Shown piece after piece: positions 40,751-51,963 of a stretch of 64,000 bases of DNA. The translations under genes and the position numbers were made by a program. Numbering within the stretch: position 1 is the stretch's first letter; every line of letters starts with the position of its first letter. The stretch is from contig OY725489.1 of assembly GCA_963281255.1 (NCBI GenBank), positions 6,014,523-6,078,522 on the forward strand. Reading direction: 5' to 3'. The notes beneath the pieces were generated by a model, which was not told the DNA's origin, ran no database searches, and was given only the letters and a program-made list of their open reading frames with translations. This DNA comes from Aphrocallistes beatrix. Taxonomy: Eukaryota > Porifera > Hexactinellida > Sceptrulophora > Aphrocallistidae.

Positions 40751-41295
40751 ACAGTCGAAACTGTCTATAACGGCCACCCAAGGGCTATCGTAGGTAAAAT
40801 ATATATATGTATATATACAGTCGACTCCGCTTAATAGGGTCACTGTTTAATCGGGTCAACCGCTTAATCGGGATTTTGGCAGGACCGGGATGACTCTCAC
40901 ACATAGAAGCTAATACAAAATATTTTAGGTTAATAGGGTTCTCCGCTTAATCGGGACAAAATGTCCTCTGACCGATGTGACCCTAATAAGCGGAGTCGAC
41001 TGTAATATACATGTGATAGTCATATACAGGCAGATACAGGCTTGTGATCTAACGATGCGATACAGTAACAATCTAGACATACTTAGATACTGGTGTGCGT
41101 TACTACTTAGTATGTTACAGAAACTACGTAGAAACTAGATCATCGTTCTGAATAAGGATTGTAGTAAACACATGTATGCAATTCTAAACATGAAGTGGCA
41201 GGTTGTTAGTTTTTGTGTCCACAAGGGACCGAAAAATGGTGGTCGCTGATCGCGTTGAGCAGGTGATCGTTATACACGGTTCGATAGGCGAGGTG
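40751..41295. mobile_element. pogo-type MITE with a nested MITE
   Basis: The left end CAGTCGAAACTGTCTATAAC then GGCCACCCAAGGG has a worn inverted counterpart at 41205-41290 (GTGGTCGCTGATCGCG...GTTATACACGGTTCGA). It is similar in build to 16049-16500. The 185-bp MITE at 40818-41002 lies within it. Confidence 0.5.
40818..41002. mobile_element. 185-bp pogo/Tigger-type MITE
   Basis: Inverted ends CAGTCGACTCCGCTTAATAG and its mirror CTAATAAGCGGAGTCGACTG, then inner GGGTCAC/GTGACCC. TA flanks both sides (40816-40817 and 41003-41004). The ends are nearly perfect. Confidence 0.88.
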
Positions 41296-41801
41296 TTAAA
41301 GGAATCGAACACTTATGCTGTAACCATCATTATCCATTATAGACAAATACTTGTATGTATTCAATCATTTATACTAGATTGAACTTGATTCGCATTATGA
41401 TGTGTGCCTAATACAGTATGATAGTCATACGTATACTAGTACTATTTTGTCCTATTTTCTATGTAAAAGTAGTGAATTGTTGGACATTTGTAATTTTCTC
41501 AAAAATGAATATTTTTATCTGAAATTTTAAACATAGAGTCTCCCAAGGGTAGAAATTAACTGTATTTAAAGAAAATAATTTTAGATGGATATTTTTCAAG
41601 TTATTAACTGTTGTCTGTGACATGGACAAAAGGTACCCATCCATGGTCACCATATAATTTTTTGATTTTTTGAGCATGATATATGAATCTCCAAACCCTC
41701 CCCTACACGTTGGTATAATTAGTTTCTTGATATATCTCATATTTTTTTATTTATAAACGGTTTTGTCTGACATGCGAATCCGCTGCCAAGTAAACGCTCG
41801 T

Positions 41802-41810
41802 AGTCTCTAA
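41802..41810. repeat. 9-bp target duplication, right (AGTCTCTAA)
   Basis: Partner of 35104-35112. Confidence 0.88.
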
Positions 41811-41997
41811 TGGCTTTGCCGGATATCTTAGCATACGCTTTTTGGCACACCATGCAGCTTTTACAATACAATTTGACGTCCCGGATCATGCAATACCAAA
41901 AATAAATTCTTCGCAATATGTAAATGGCGGTTAAAGATTTTGTCGAGATTATGTCGCGAAGTTTGAAATAAATATATATGTCCAATAAAGAATTCAA
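41811..41997 (-). pseudogene. Gypsy integrase N-terminal zinc-binding region
   Basis: Minus strand: IYILRRIYFWYCMIRDVKLY then CKSCMVCQKAYAKISGKAIRD. The Cys pair and the YFW...RDV block are typical of the H2C2 domain at the start of Gypsy integrases. The frame runs straight into the target duplication of the Mutator-like element. The integrase core continues at 35103 downward, so both pieces belong to one interrupted gene. Upstream pol (RT, RNase H) is missing. Confidence 0.72.
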
Positions 41998-41999
41998 TA

Positions 42000-42715
42000 T
42001 ACATCACTCAACAAAATTATGCTAATTAATTATACTGGCGTCGTCATGATGACACGTAGCAATAATGATAAATGGTGTGCAGCGCAAGCATGCGAACGCG
42101 CTTGTTTCTATAATTGGATAACCATTCTAATAAGTTCTAAGTCTTTTAGAAATGTAACTGAGTAGGGTTTGTAATTTGCACCGCCAGCGCCAGATAAAAA
42201 CTGGGCATTTCCCATTTAGCATTGAACAACAAATCTGTATTTTGAAAATCGGTGTATTTGCGCTTCACCCTAAAATCAAGTAAGAATAATTATTTCTTCA
42301 ATAGCGCTGTTAAGTGACCGCGAATGTACAATTGATTAAGAGAGTTTTGAAAAATTTCAAAAGATTGCACATCAAACCATTTAAGTGGGTAGTAAGTTGT
42401 TTAACTTATTTTTTAACTTTTCAAAAGGTTAATCGATATTTTAAGCTAAGCACGACGTCATAAATTTCGGCAGTAACTTGGAATATTTCCAGTATTTCGG
42501 TTGGTTATGTTTCTACTGCAATCCTATTCAACTTCAGCTCAAGAATAAAGAAATGCATGTAGACATGAAGGAATGAATATACAAGTATTCAATTAAATAA
42601 AAGTATTGAAACACGGAAGAAAGATGAATCGAAATATAATGAAATAATACAAAGAAAAGATCCTTCTAAAAAACATTAATGAGTGTACCTGCATATGTGT
42701 AGATGTATGTACAAC
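42000..42715. other. no gene; Helitron end remnant at 42075-42104
   Basis: GTGTGCAGCGCAAGCATGCG then AACGCGCTTG (followed by T) is a 30-bp F1/F2 3'-end remnant. The rest is AT-rich spacer. Confidence 0.5.
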
Positions 42716-44140
42716 TAATATATCCCAATAGAACTTAAGATGTCCCGCAAATATATAAATGTCACACTAGGGCTATACATGTCACAAAAGCATGTAAAAA
42801 GTCTTAATAGTACATCGTTGTCTGTTCCATTAGTATCTTGTAGGTCCCATTAACTCGGTATCCCTTTCCCAACAGCATGATATATGCCCCAGTAGCAGTT
42901 AGGATGTCATGATAGCATATTATTTTTCTTAATAACACCATAGGATGCGCGGATAGCGTGTTATATATCCCTGTTACACCTAACATGTTCCGATAGCATG
43001 CTATATGTCCCAGGAGCAGTTAGGATGTTCAAATAGCACGTTAATTGCCCAGATAACACTCAAGATGTCTCGATAGGTGTTATATATCCCAGTTAGACCC
43101 AATATGTTCCGATAGCGTGTTATATATCCTAGCTATACCTAACATGTTCCGATAGCTTATTATATGTCCCAGGAGCACCTAGTCTGTCCCGATAGCATGT
43201 TATATGTTCCAATTGCAGCTAAGCTTTCCAGATAGCAGGTTATATGTCTCCAGAGCAGTTAGGATGCCCTGATAGGATATTAATTGTCTTAAAAATGCTT
43301 AGGATGCCCCGAGAGCGTATTATATATCCGAGTAACACCTAACATGTTCCGATATCGTGTTATATGGCCCAGAAGCACCTAAGCTGTCCTGACAGGAGGT
43401 TACATGTCCCAGTGGCACCAAGGATGTCCCGAAAGCATGTTATATGTTCCTAGGGCAGTTAGGATGTCCTGATAGCATATTAGTTGACTTAATAACACTT
43501 AGGATGCCCCGATAGCGTGTTATATTTCCAAGTTACACCTAACATGTTGCGATATCGTATTATATATCGCAAGAGCACCTAAGCATCCCCGACAGCATAA
43601 TATAGATCTCAGGTGCAGTTAGGATGTCCTGATAGCATATTAATTGGATTAATACACTTAGGATGACCCGATAGCGTGTTATATGTCTCAGGACCACCTA
43701 GTCTATCCCTATAGCGTGTTTCATGTCCCAGTAGCACCTAGAATCTCCCGGCAGAATGTTATATGTCCCAGGAGGAGTTAGGATGTCTCGATGGCGTGTT
43801 ATATCTCCCAGTAGCACCTAAGATGTCCCGATAGCATGTTATATGTTCCAAGAGCAGTTAGGATGTCCTGATAGCATATTAATTGTCCAGTTAACACTCA
43901 AGTTATCTCGATAGCGTCTTATATATCCCAGTTGCACCTAACATGTTCCGATTCCGTGATATATGTCCCTGTCGGACCTAAGATGTCCCGATAGCGTATG
44001 ATATGACCCAGTAGCACCAAGTATGTCCCAATAGCCTGTTATTTGTCCCAGTTCCCCTAAGATGTTCCGACATCGTGTCAGACAGCATGTTAAATATCCA
44101 AATAGCACTCAAATTGTTCCGTTAGAATGTTATTCGCTTT
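42716..44140. repeat. 40-bp satellite array with higher-order pattern
   Basis: About 35 degenerate units near ACCTAAGATGTCCCGATAGC followed by GTGTTATATGTCCCAGTAGC. Spacing between matching points is 40 bp (43783, 43823, 43863). A distinctive variant (CAGTTAGGATGTCCTGATAG then CATATTAATTG) recurs at about 42899, 43018, 43258, 43458, 43617 and 43857, mostly multiples of 40 apart, each time followed by the same two variants. No coding frame. Confidence 0.9.
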
Positions 44141-44567
44141 ACCTTCCAATCAAAGTTAGTTAATCATTTACAATGCACTCTTGAACCGTTTTTAATTTCT
44201 CTGTACTTATTTCAATTATGTACATCGCTTGTTCTGCCTCCGTTCCTCCTTTTACATTCTGTTATCCTATCTTTTTCTTCTTTTAAATCTTTTTCTTGGG
44301 CTTGTTGTGAATAATCTATAGAAAAATTTCAAATTATGAGATAATCCTTTAACCAGCATTATCACTCATTTCATCTTTTCAGCAATATCACTTATTTCAT
44401 CTTTTTAATTTTTCGAAATTTTGCATTGTGCAGGCTTTGGAGTATTTTGTGCCAAAACTTGAGCAAGATCAAGTCTTAATTGAAATGTCGATTCATTCCA
44501 AATTTTATCATTGACACCAATTCGAAATTTCTTTTTCTTTCTTTTCGAGCATGGTTCTTATCTGAAA
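44141..44567. other. no recognisable gene
   Basis: AT-rich spacer with a directly repeated TCACTTATTTCATCTTTT pair near 44365-44405. Confidence 0.4.
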
Positions 44568-44712
44568 TATTAAAACTCGATTTATCCTTATATATATATA
44601 TATATATGTAACGAATTGATTGAAGAAACTGCCAAGCACAGAAAGCTGATTTTTGGCATATTGGAGTCTTTTGGTTATACCTCCAATAAGCACAAGCAAG
44701 GATGCGCGCTTG
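44568..44712 (+). mobile_element. Helitron family F1, internally deleted copy (F1-m)
   Basis: TATTAAAACTCGATTTATCC, a TA microsatellite and GTAACGAATTGATTGAAGAA, then a jump to GATGCGCGCTTG followed by T. About 145 bp: both ends kept, most of the body lost. Confidence 0.75.
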
Positions 44713-46062
44713 TCTTATTTGATAAGCATACTATACTCGATTAACGTATGTTGCAACCATCGTTTTTGTTAATTTTCTATTAATATGTGACAACAAACAA
44801 ACTCTAACTCTCACACCACAATTTGAATAATACTAAGATTGTTTTTGGTTGAAAAGAATTAACTCGAAATATCATCATTATTAATACTGCTTGTATTATC
44901 TTATTCTAAATCTCCAAGTTTTTTATACGCTTCAGTTAAATGTTCGCCTCCGCCTAATTGCCGATAAACTATTTTATGAGATTTTTTGATTCTGGTACTT
45001 GTAACTATTTTTTGAATATTGTATTTTATACTAAAGAATGTATCCGGCGCAGCATATTCATAAATCAGTGCACACTGACTAAATTAAATGGATTTCTGCA
45101 GTAGTTTTAAGTCGCCCACTAATTCTGTCCTAATCGCTATTTCCTCAGAGAATTGTGATTAGGACAGAATCATTGGGAACTGATCCGCGATTTTTGTCAG
45201 CTTGGCTGGACTCATTTTTTATGTACAAATTCAACAAACAAAAATTAGTTTCAAATCTTATATTTGACAAAAACGCTTTCTATTTCTGATACTCTCAGCT
45301 ACCTAAATCACCATAAATTTCAGCTAGTGTCACTGTATTTATTATTTATTCCGTGTTTTTGCCTCACATTTTTTACTTTCTCAGATGTTTTTATCCTACC
45401 AGATAGTTCTTACCCTTTCTTACTATTGTTTAATTAACTAGAGTGGTTATTGCTTCACACGTTTTTATTTTTGACTTTTATTCAATGATCAGAAAATGCT
45501 CAGAAAAAAAAGAAATACAGACAAGTGAGTCATCAAATTTGTATAATAATTTTTGTTATTTTTCTTACTGACAAGTGCCGTCAAATCGACTGGTAACCCC
45601 ACAAATTTTAATTCTTCCCTACCTGATTTCACATTTTTTTAAATAATTAGTGTCAGACTTTGTAGTTATCCGCATGTGGATAAGGAGTTTCTAATATGTC
45701 CTATATTATAGCTGTTCTTTGGATTTTTTTGCTCAAATCCAAATTGGCGGATAATTGTGTTAATCCACGATACAATTTGATATAATGGATTAGTAAGCTC
45801 TTATCCGGACGTTTATTTATTGAACGCAATTAATTTCAATATGCAATATTTCAAATTTTAAGTGGATTGGATAATATTTGAATGTGTTGGGGTCTCATCA
45901 AGGGCTAGCCATAACAATTAGGAAGACGGCTCCCCAAATTTTCGGACTTTTAGGCACCCTGAATCTGGTAATTTCCGCTGAAAGAGTCGATATTATCAAT
46001 TCAAATTGAACCATGGACAGTATTAAGCAGAAATGACTAAATAATAGTGCCTAATACAGCTA
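44713..46062. other. no gene; one small hairpin
   Basis: AT-rich spacer. At about 45115-45165, ATTCTGTCCTAATCGC and GTGATTAGGACAGAAT form an inverted repeat around a short loop, perhaps a MITE remnant. Nothing else is recognised. Confidence 0.45.
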
Positions 46063-46496
46063 CACTCCCCTACCAAAAGCATTCGTACACCTCAAAATTT
46101 TCCTTCAAATAGTTTCTATTTATGAAGTCAACAGTATTTTATATGTAACAAATACACTAATTTTTATTTTAAATTCGTTTTCTTCACATTCAAATTACGA
46201 ACGTTATTAGCTCTTAACTCAATTACTCTCCTTCAAACATGAATATTTGAGCATTTATTTCATTGTGCCACGTATCATAAATTGATACCACTATATATGA
46301 TGGGCGTTAGTGGCACTAGGTGTCACGGGTTAAAAATATTTAACTTTTAAATAGAGTAATCGAGTTGAAAGACTATAAAATGAGTAAATCGAGTATGTAG
46401 AATATTAATTTTTACTATTGACTCCAAAAATAGATACGATTTATACAATTGGTATGAGAATTATTGGGGTGTACAAATACTTTTGGTAGGGCAGTG
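46063..46496. mobile_element. Tc1/mariner-type MITE
   Basis: 434 bp with inverted ends CACTCCCCTACCAAAAGCAT and CACTGCCCTACCAAAAGTAT, both continuing into TxGTACACC, with TA outside (46061-46062 and 46497-46498). No coding capacity. Confidence 0.88.
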
Positions 46497-47105
46497 TATG
46501 TCAGGTTTCCTTTTATCTCATAGAATATCATGTATGTTAGAAAATTTCAGAATGATAATTATTCATGACCTAGCATAACATGACGTGTCAGGAAATCCGA
46601 TATAGCTGTATTTAAAATTTTGACCATTCACTGTTCCTGACCCTTAGCAGAACCTTGGTACAACCTTATTTGGGGCATGTCGCACATTAATATGCTCCCC
46701 TTCCTTGTACAGCGAAAGTAAATTACCAACGCCCCTAATGGGAAATTTTTATTTTCTAAATTTTTTTGTAATACCTTATGTGAGAAACTATTTTACTCCT
46801 TTGTATTCGACATTTAGAGTTCGAATCAACACTTACAATTAATCCAATTTCTGGCGTTTTCGTTACATTAATTGTCACATGAATTCGTCTTGTTGACTAT
46901 AATTGAAATCTTTGTTTCAGGTTTCTACTGTGTTTGTTTTTCAAGTAATAACTTGTCACCAATAGGACTATTAGTATACTCATTTATGAGGCTATCATGT
47001 TGGCCAAGTCCATTGAAAAAAAGTATCGATTGATATAATTGTGTGCATTGTATGATTATATGCACTGCTTCCCTATTCTACTCCTATGATTGCATGCATT
47101 GTATA
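46497..47105. other. no recognisable gene
   Basis: AT-rich spacer up to the mariner left end. Confidence 0.4.
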
Positions 47106-47327
47106 AGGGGAATTCCATGTCAAATCAACCAGCTATTTCACCACCGTCAACCGATTTGTCTGAAATTTGCTGTTCGACAATTGATACAGTAACTCTATAT
47201 TAAAAGTGAACCTTAGACGATTGTCTATCTAGATCTACCAGAATTATAATGCTATCACTTATAGTTTTCTAGATGGTAGTCATTTCAATTTACTGTGTTT
47301 TGACCATCTTTGTATTTTCAACCCAAA

Positions 47328-47950
47328 ATGGATTCAGATTTTAAACTGGAGCAAAGAGTCTATATCAAAATTCGCACTCTTCTTGGTTTTGGACCGAAAG
47401 ATATTCTAATTGATTTGGAAATAGTTTATAAAGATGCTAGCCTTTCATATACCACTGTGAAAGAGTGGGCCAAGCGATTTCGTGAGGGGCAGGAGTCGTT
47501 GAAAGATGACTTTCGGAGCGGGCGGCCGAAAACCACCGTTACCAGCGGAAATATCCTCGACATTGGTTGGATGGTAGAAGAAGATCCCATATCACCGTCG
47601 ACGAACTAGCTATACGTGTGCGGATTTCAACGGGAGCTGCTCACGCCATACTTATCGAAGAACTGAAATTTACAAAAATTTGTTCTAGGTGGATCCCCCA
47701 CATTCCCTCACTAAATCCCAAAAAGACCGTCGAGTTGTGTGTGCAAAAATATTACCTTCCGAATACGAGGATGCTGATCCCATACGGCTATCAGAAATCA
47801 TTACTGGTGATGAGGCCTAGATACGATACGATGAACCGCTATCCAAGGAAAAAATAAGATATGGGCCCTAAAAGGGGAGCGGCCTCCAGTTAACCCGAGG
47901 CCTGATTTCAGAGATCAGAAGGTGCTATACTCAACATAGGCGTAGGCTCC
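47328..47950 (+). pseudogene. mariner-like transposase, N-terminal part
   Basis: ATG at 47328 gives MDSDFKLEQRVYIKIRTLLG, then LSYTTVKEWAKRFREGQESL and FRSGRPKTTVTSGNI, the first HTH and linker of mariner/SETMAR-type proteins. After a frameshift near 47580: ITVDELAIRVRISTGAAHAI (second HTH) and SRWIPHIPSLNPKKTVE. Then EIITGDEA holds the first catalytic Asp, followed at once by a stop codon. Sequence is lost soon after 47940, so the DNxxxH and third acidic motifs are missing. It is unlike the mariner at 13.7-18.1 kb and so represents a second family. Confidence 0.8.
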
Positions 47951-47976
47951 GGTAGGGTTGGTAGGGCCATGGCCCT

Positions 47977-49186
47977 ATTGATATGTGCATTAGGAATTAT
48001 CAAGCTATTGTATATTTGACCGCTGTTGGTGCTATGTAATGGGAATGCAATAAATGTAACCAATGAGTTGTAAAGTTAAATTAGGACTAATTTTTGTTAA
48101 AAAATCCGATATTTAGCCCGACCATAGCCCCCGTACATAAGGCTTGCCATCTAAATCTCAAAAATGGACCAGGAAAGATGGTTGAACTAATACATGATCT
48201 GCCTAAAATAATTAAATACGAAGAATATAGCTTCGGAATGTATTACTATCATATATTAATATGGTGTCAAAGTATCCATATCCGTTGTCAAATTTAGATT
48301 AATCACCACATGATTGCACAATAGGTTATATTTTGGACAAATTTACTGAGTTTCTGAAGGCGTTTAAAGGCATTTCTAAGTGTGTTTTTTGCATAGAACT
48401 GAATGTGAATGGGATGATGCGAAAAATTTGGAATTTTTCTTTGTGTTGCTACATTCCAGCGATGCTGTGGGAACAGATTTTCTCAGTTGAGGTCATATCA
48501 TGAAAACCGCAATAACTATGCATTCAGATTTGATCTTTTCTGATAGCCAATATACTACTCTCTAAAATTACATAATATAATTTCCATGTCTAGATTCAAT
48601 TGTGTGCGAGTTATCTGACAAATTACCAAATGTGACCAAAGTGATAAATTGTCAGATAACTCGTACACAATCGACTCTATACGTGGAATTTATATTATGG
48701 ATTTATAGGAAGTAGTCTATTAGCTATCAAAAAAGATCAAATCTGAATGCATAATTATTGCGGTTTTCAAGATATGACCTCAATTGAACAAAATGTGTTT
48801 CCATAGCATCGCTGGAATGTAGTAACACGCCATGAAAAATTCCAAATTTTTCGAATCAACACTTAGAAGTGCCCTTAAATGGCTTCGGAAATCACTAAAT
48901 TTATTCTAAATATAACCTATTGTGCAATCGTGTGGTGATTAATCTAAATTTTGACAACGGATATGGGCACTTGGACACCATATTAATATATGTTAGCAAT
49001 ACATTCCGAAGCTCTATTACTTCAACCATCTTCCCTGGTTCTTTATTGAGATTTAGATGGCAGGCCTTATATACAGAGGGTTATGGTCGGACTAAATATC
49101 GGATTGTTTAGCAAATATTAGTCCTCCTAATTTTAACTTTACAACTCATTGGCTATATTTATTGCATTTCTAATGCACATATCAAT
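47977..49186. repeat. 1.2-kb palindrome
   Basis: Arms of about 600 bp around a loop of about 21 bp (48625-48645). Outer ends ATTGATATGTGCATTA and TAATGCACATATCAAT. Inner ends GCGAGTTATCTGACAAATT and, inverted, a near match. Substitutions and small gaps are scattered. Short frames in both arms mirror each other and are not genes. Confidence 0.88.
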
Positions 49187-49838
49187 TGCAAAATGTTGTA
49201 AGAATAAGTGATATTATAGAAGAATTAAAATTATTTTTATAATGGTAGAAATTGAGTGTGGTCTGGTCAATTTTATATTTACAATGGCGACAAATTTTGA
49301 GTGTATATCTAGAATGTGTTTACAGGTACAAAAATAATAACTCAAAGAAACATATGGAAACAAAGTGAAATTTTTATACAATGAATCGTGATTATAAACA
49401 GTAAATACCAAAACATAAAAATGTTCCCAAACATACATTTTTGTTACGTCATAGTTCCGGTTTGTTTCCGGAGTTGGTTTCAGTTTCAGTTTTCACTAAT
49501 ATTATAAAGAACTTAAAACTTGATTTACTTATGTTTTTCGAATTCTCCATTTGTAAAAACATAAGTACAGTATAGCAATTTATGAAAGAGTTTGAAAAAT
49601 ATTTTTCGTGTTATTCGAGTTTAAGATGGGATGGTGATTTTTCCATTCTGAAAATCCTTGGCCAAAGAGCAAAATTCAAAATATTGTGACGTCATAAATA
49701 AAAACCACTTAACCGATTGGTCCGAAATTTTTACAAAAGTAAAGACGTATTAGTAGCTTGTCGCACAGCAAATTTCAGACAAATCTGTTGATGGTGGTGA
49801 AATAAATGACTAGTTGATTTGACATGGAATTCCCTTAT

Positions 49839-50670
49839 GCATGGAAATCATTGAACGGTGCAATGCAATTATATACAACTTCAGTTATCTGAACATTTCA
49901 TTTATCCGAATCCCTTTTGGTCCCATATTTTTCTGATAACTAACGTCCTACTTTAATTTCTTTGAAGTAATAGCCCGCATGGAACGATTCCTTGGTTATA
50001 TTTTTGTAAGATAAAAAAATGATAATATAATTTGTTTTTTGCCACTGACAAATTAAACATGTCAAAAAAAGACAAGCTTTGGATTTCTCTTATTAATATC
50101 ACATGATAATTTCCTTGTTAATTTATGAATATATGCCTATAAAATGTTATACATTTGTATAGTTAAATAATAGATATGCATTGTCAAATAATTTCAATTC
50201 ATTTGTATGCTTTTTCGAATTCGTGACGATGCCATAATTAATATGCTTGAAACCATGTGAATGATTTGACTTGGTTAAAGGGTATGGTAGGGCCTATTTA
50301 CAATACCTAGATGATACATTTAGCTGTTTCCATCGTGATCGTATATGCCTATTCCTTCTGATTTGGCCGTTTGAACCACTGTGCGTTTTTACGGACTGAC
50401 AAAGAACGGGTCTCTTGTGGTTTTGTCAGGGCATCAAGCTTTGAATGAAATATAAATTTTATTAGAATGATTTTATAAAATTAAACTAGAAAATCAGTAC
50501 TTTTTTCCTGTCAGTACTTTAACTAAGCACGTGTCTCAATAAAGTGATTTATATTTTAATAATAATAATGATAAAATAAATAATTAATCAACATAATTTT
50601 GTGAAGTCATCCACACTGAACACTATATATAACACATGTTTAACTTTAACTCATAGCATTTTACGACTAA
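49839..50670. other. no recognisable gene
   Basis: AT-rich spacer between the mariner element and a Helitron. Confidence 0.4.
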
Positions 50671-51706
50671 CGAGTGCGCTTCGCTTGCTTGCGCTGCGCG
50701 GCTTGCGGACTCTTTGTGTCCGCTGAGTCGCCCTGCGGGCGCCTGGAGTTACTCAATCTAACCTGTTTTGGGAAGTTGTTTACTTTATATAAATATTGTA
50801 AACAAAAGTTAACAAATAATTATTTGTATACTAAAAATCCTGACGTGATGGCCATAAATGAATGCTTTTTTTAACCTCAGCGCAAAGAATTGTGTAAGAA
50901 TATCGGATAAACAAGTTTGTGTACGGAAAAAATATAATTCTGTAGACATGTGTAATTGGTCATATCGATCTGAAATATAATATTCGAAACCTACACCCCT
51001 AAAACCCCATGTAAACCGTTGTAAGCAAGTCTCAAACCTATTTTTGTAATTTGTTTACTTTATGTATCTAATGTCAACAAAAGTAAACGAATAATTTATC
51101 ATATTGATCTGAAAATATAATATTCGAAATCTACACCACTAAAAAGCCCATGTAAACCGTTGGAATCAAGTCTCTAGCCTATTTTTGTAATTTGTTCACT
51201 TTATGTATCTAATGTAAACAAATAATTTATCATATTGATCTGAAAACATAATATTCGAAATCTACACCCCTAAAAACCCATGTCAACTGTTGGAAGCTAG
51301 TCACTAGCATATTTTTCAAAATTCGTCAAATGGTGTGAAAATATGTAGATAAAGGTGTGAACACAAAACCTTTTTTATTGCTATATACTATAATCTAATT
51401 GAGACAGCTATATAACTTATTGCTTTGAAGTATTAATGGCATGACAGCCTACAATAGTGTCGTTGTACAATGATTTCTATTGTGAGAGTGAAGCCGTACA
51501 TAGTATTGTATAGATAAGGTGTGAAAAATTGCTTTCCATTTTTTTGCAGAGGTGTGAAAATTTCGCTTAGATCTTCGAACTTTATCATAGATTCATCATT
51601 TGATACCTACATGCCAATTTTCATATCTCTACGACTTGTCAATTCTTCAATCAATTCGGACAAACAAACAAACAAACAAAAAATCCTAGCATTTTAATAT
51701 ATTAGA
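50671..51706 (-). mobile_element. Helitron family F2, copy with internal triplication (F2-b)
   Basis: The 3' end is at 50671 (CGAGTGCGCTTCGCTTGCTT on the plus strand, ending CTCG instead of CTTG, followed by T). The 5' end is TCTAATATATTAAAATGCTA at 51706, preceded by A. A segment of roughly 140 bp containing GTTTACTTTAT and ATTCGAAATCTACACC occurs three times (about 50770-51050, 51050-51190 and 51190-51330), which explains its length of 1036 bp against 624 for F2-a. Confidence 0.82.
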
Positions 51707-51963
51707 TAAGCATTCATCATTATTGCACCCGAATTTACTTTAACTGCATTGTCGAAACTTGGAATTTTTAATCTCTGTGATGTTCAGACGATTCAAAGTC
51801 TTGATTGGAATTCGCGCTCATTATTAGGAAATGAGTTCCATTTTGATAGGCGTTGAATTTCTTCTAAATCTTTTATCAAATTATCACGGACCGCTTGTTA
51901 TGTGTCATTTTTCAGTTTTCAGTCAATTCAGTTATTCGGATTTGTATCTCTCACAGTTCTAGA

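Larger units (their letters stand above)
35113..41801 (+). mobile_element. Mutator-like transposon with about 306-bp TIRs and 9-bp TSD
   Basis: 6689 bp. Inverted repeats 35113-35418 and 41496-41801 start ACGAGCGTTATCTTGGCAGC and, inverted, ACGAGCGTTTACTTGGCAGC. The flanking AGTCTCTAA is repeated exactly. Long TIRs plus a 9-bp duplication are the standard signature of the Mutator superfamily. It carries a broken gene on the plus strand with a transposase-like region and an OTU-like protease region, and it is itself hit by a Tc1 (38458-39796) and pogo-type MITEs (40751-41295). It lies inside a Gypsy integrase gene. Confidence 0.85.
47106..49836 (+). mobile_element. mariner-type element with a palindrome in its interior
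   Basis: 2731 bp. Inverted repeats of about 80 bp begin AGGGGAATTCCATGTCAAAT and, inverted, AGGGAATTCCATGTCAAATC. TA lies outside both ends (47104-47105 and 49837-49838). It carries the 5' part of a mariner-like gene and then a 1.2-kb palindrome in place of the catalytic part. Confidence 0.78.

Noticed and set aside
35113-41801. Polinton/Maverick element, because of the long TIRs and a protease
   Set aside because: The duplication is 9 bp, not 6, and there is no polymerase B, retroviral-type integrase or capsid gene; the only integrase pieces belong to the interrupted Gypsy outside the TIRs.
42716-44140. Possible CRISPR array
   Set aside because: There are no unique spacers between repeats; it is a continuous 40-bp tandem satellite in a eukaryotic setting with no Cas genes.
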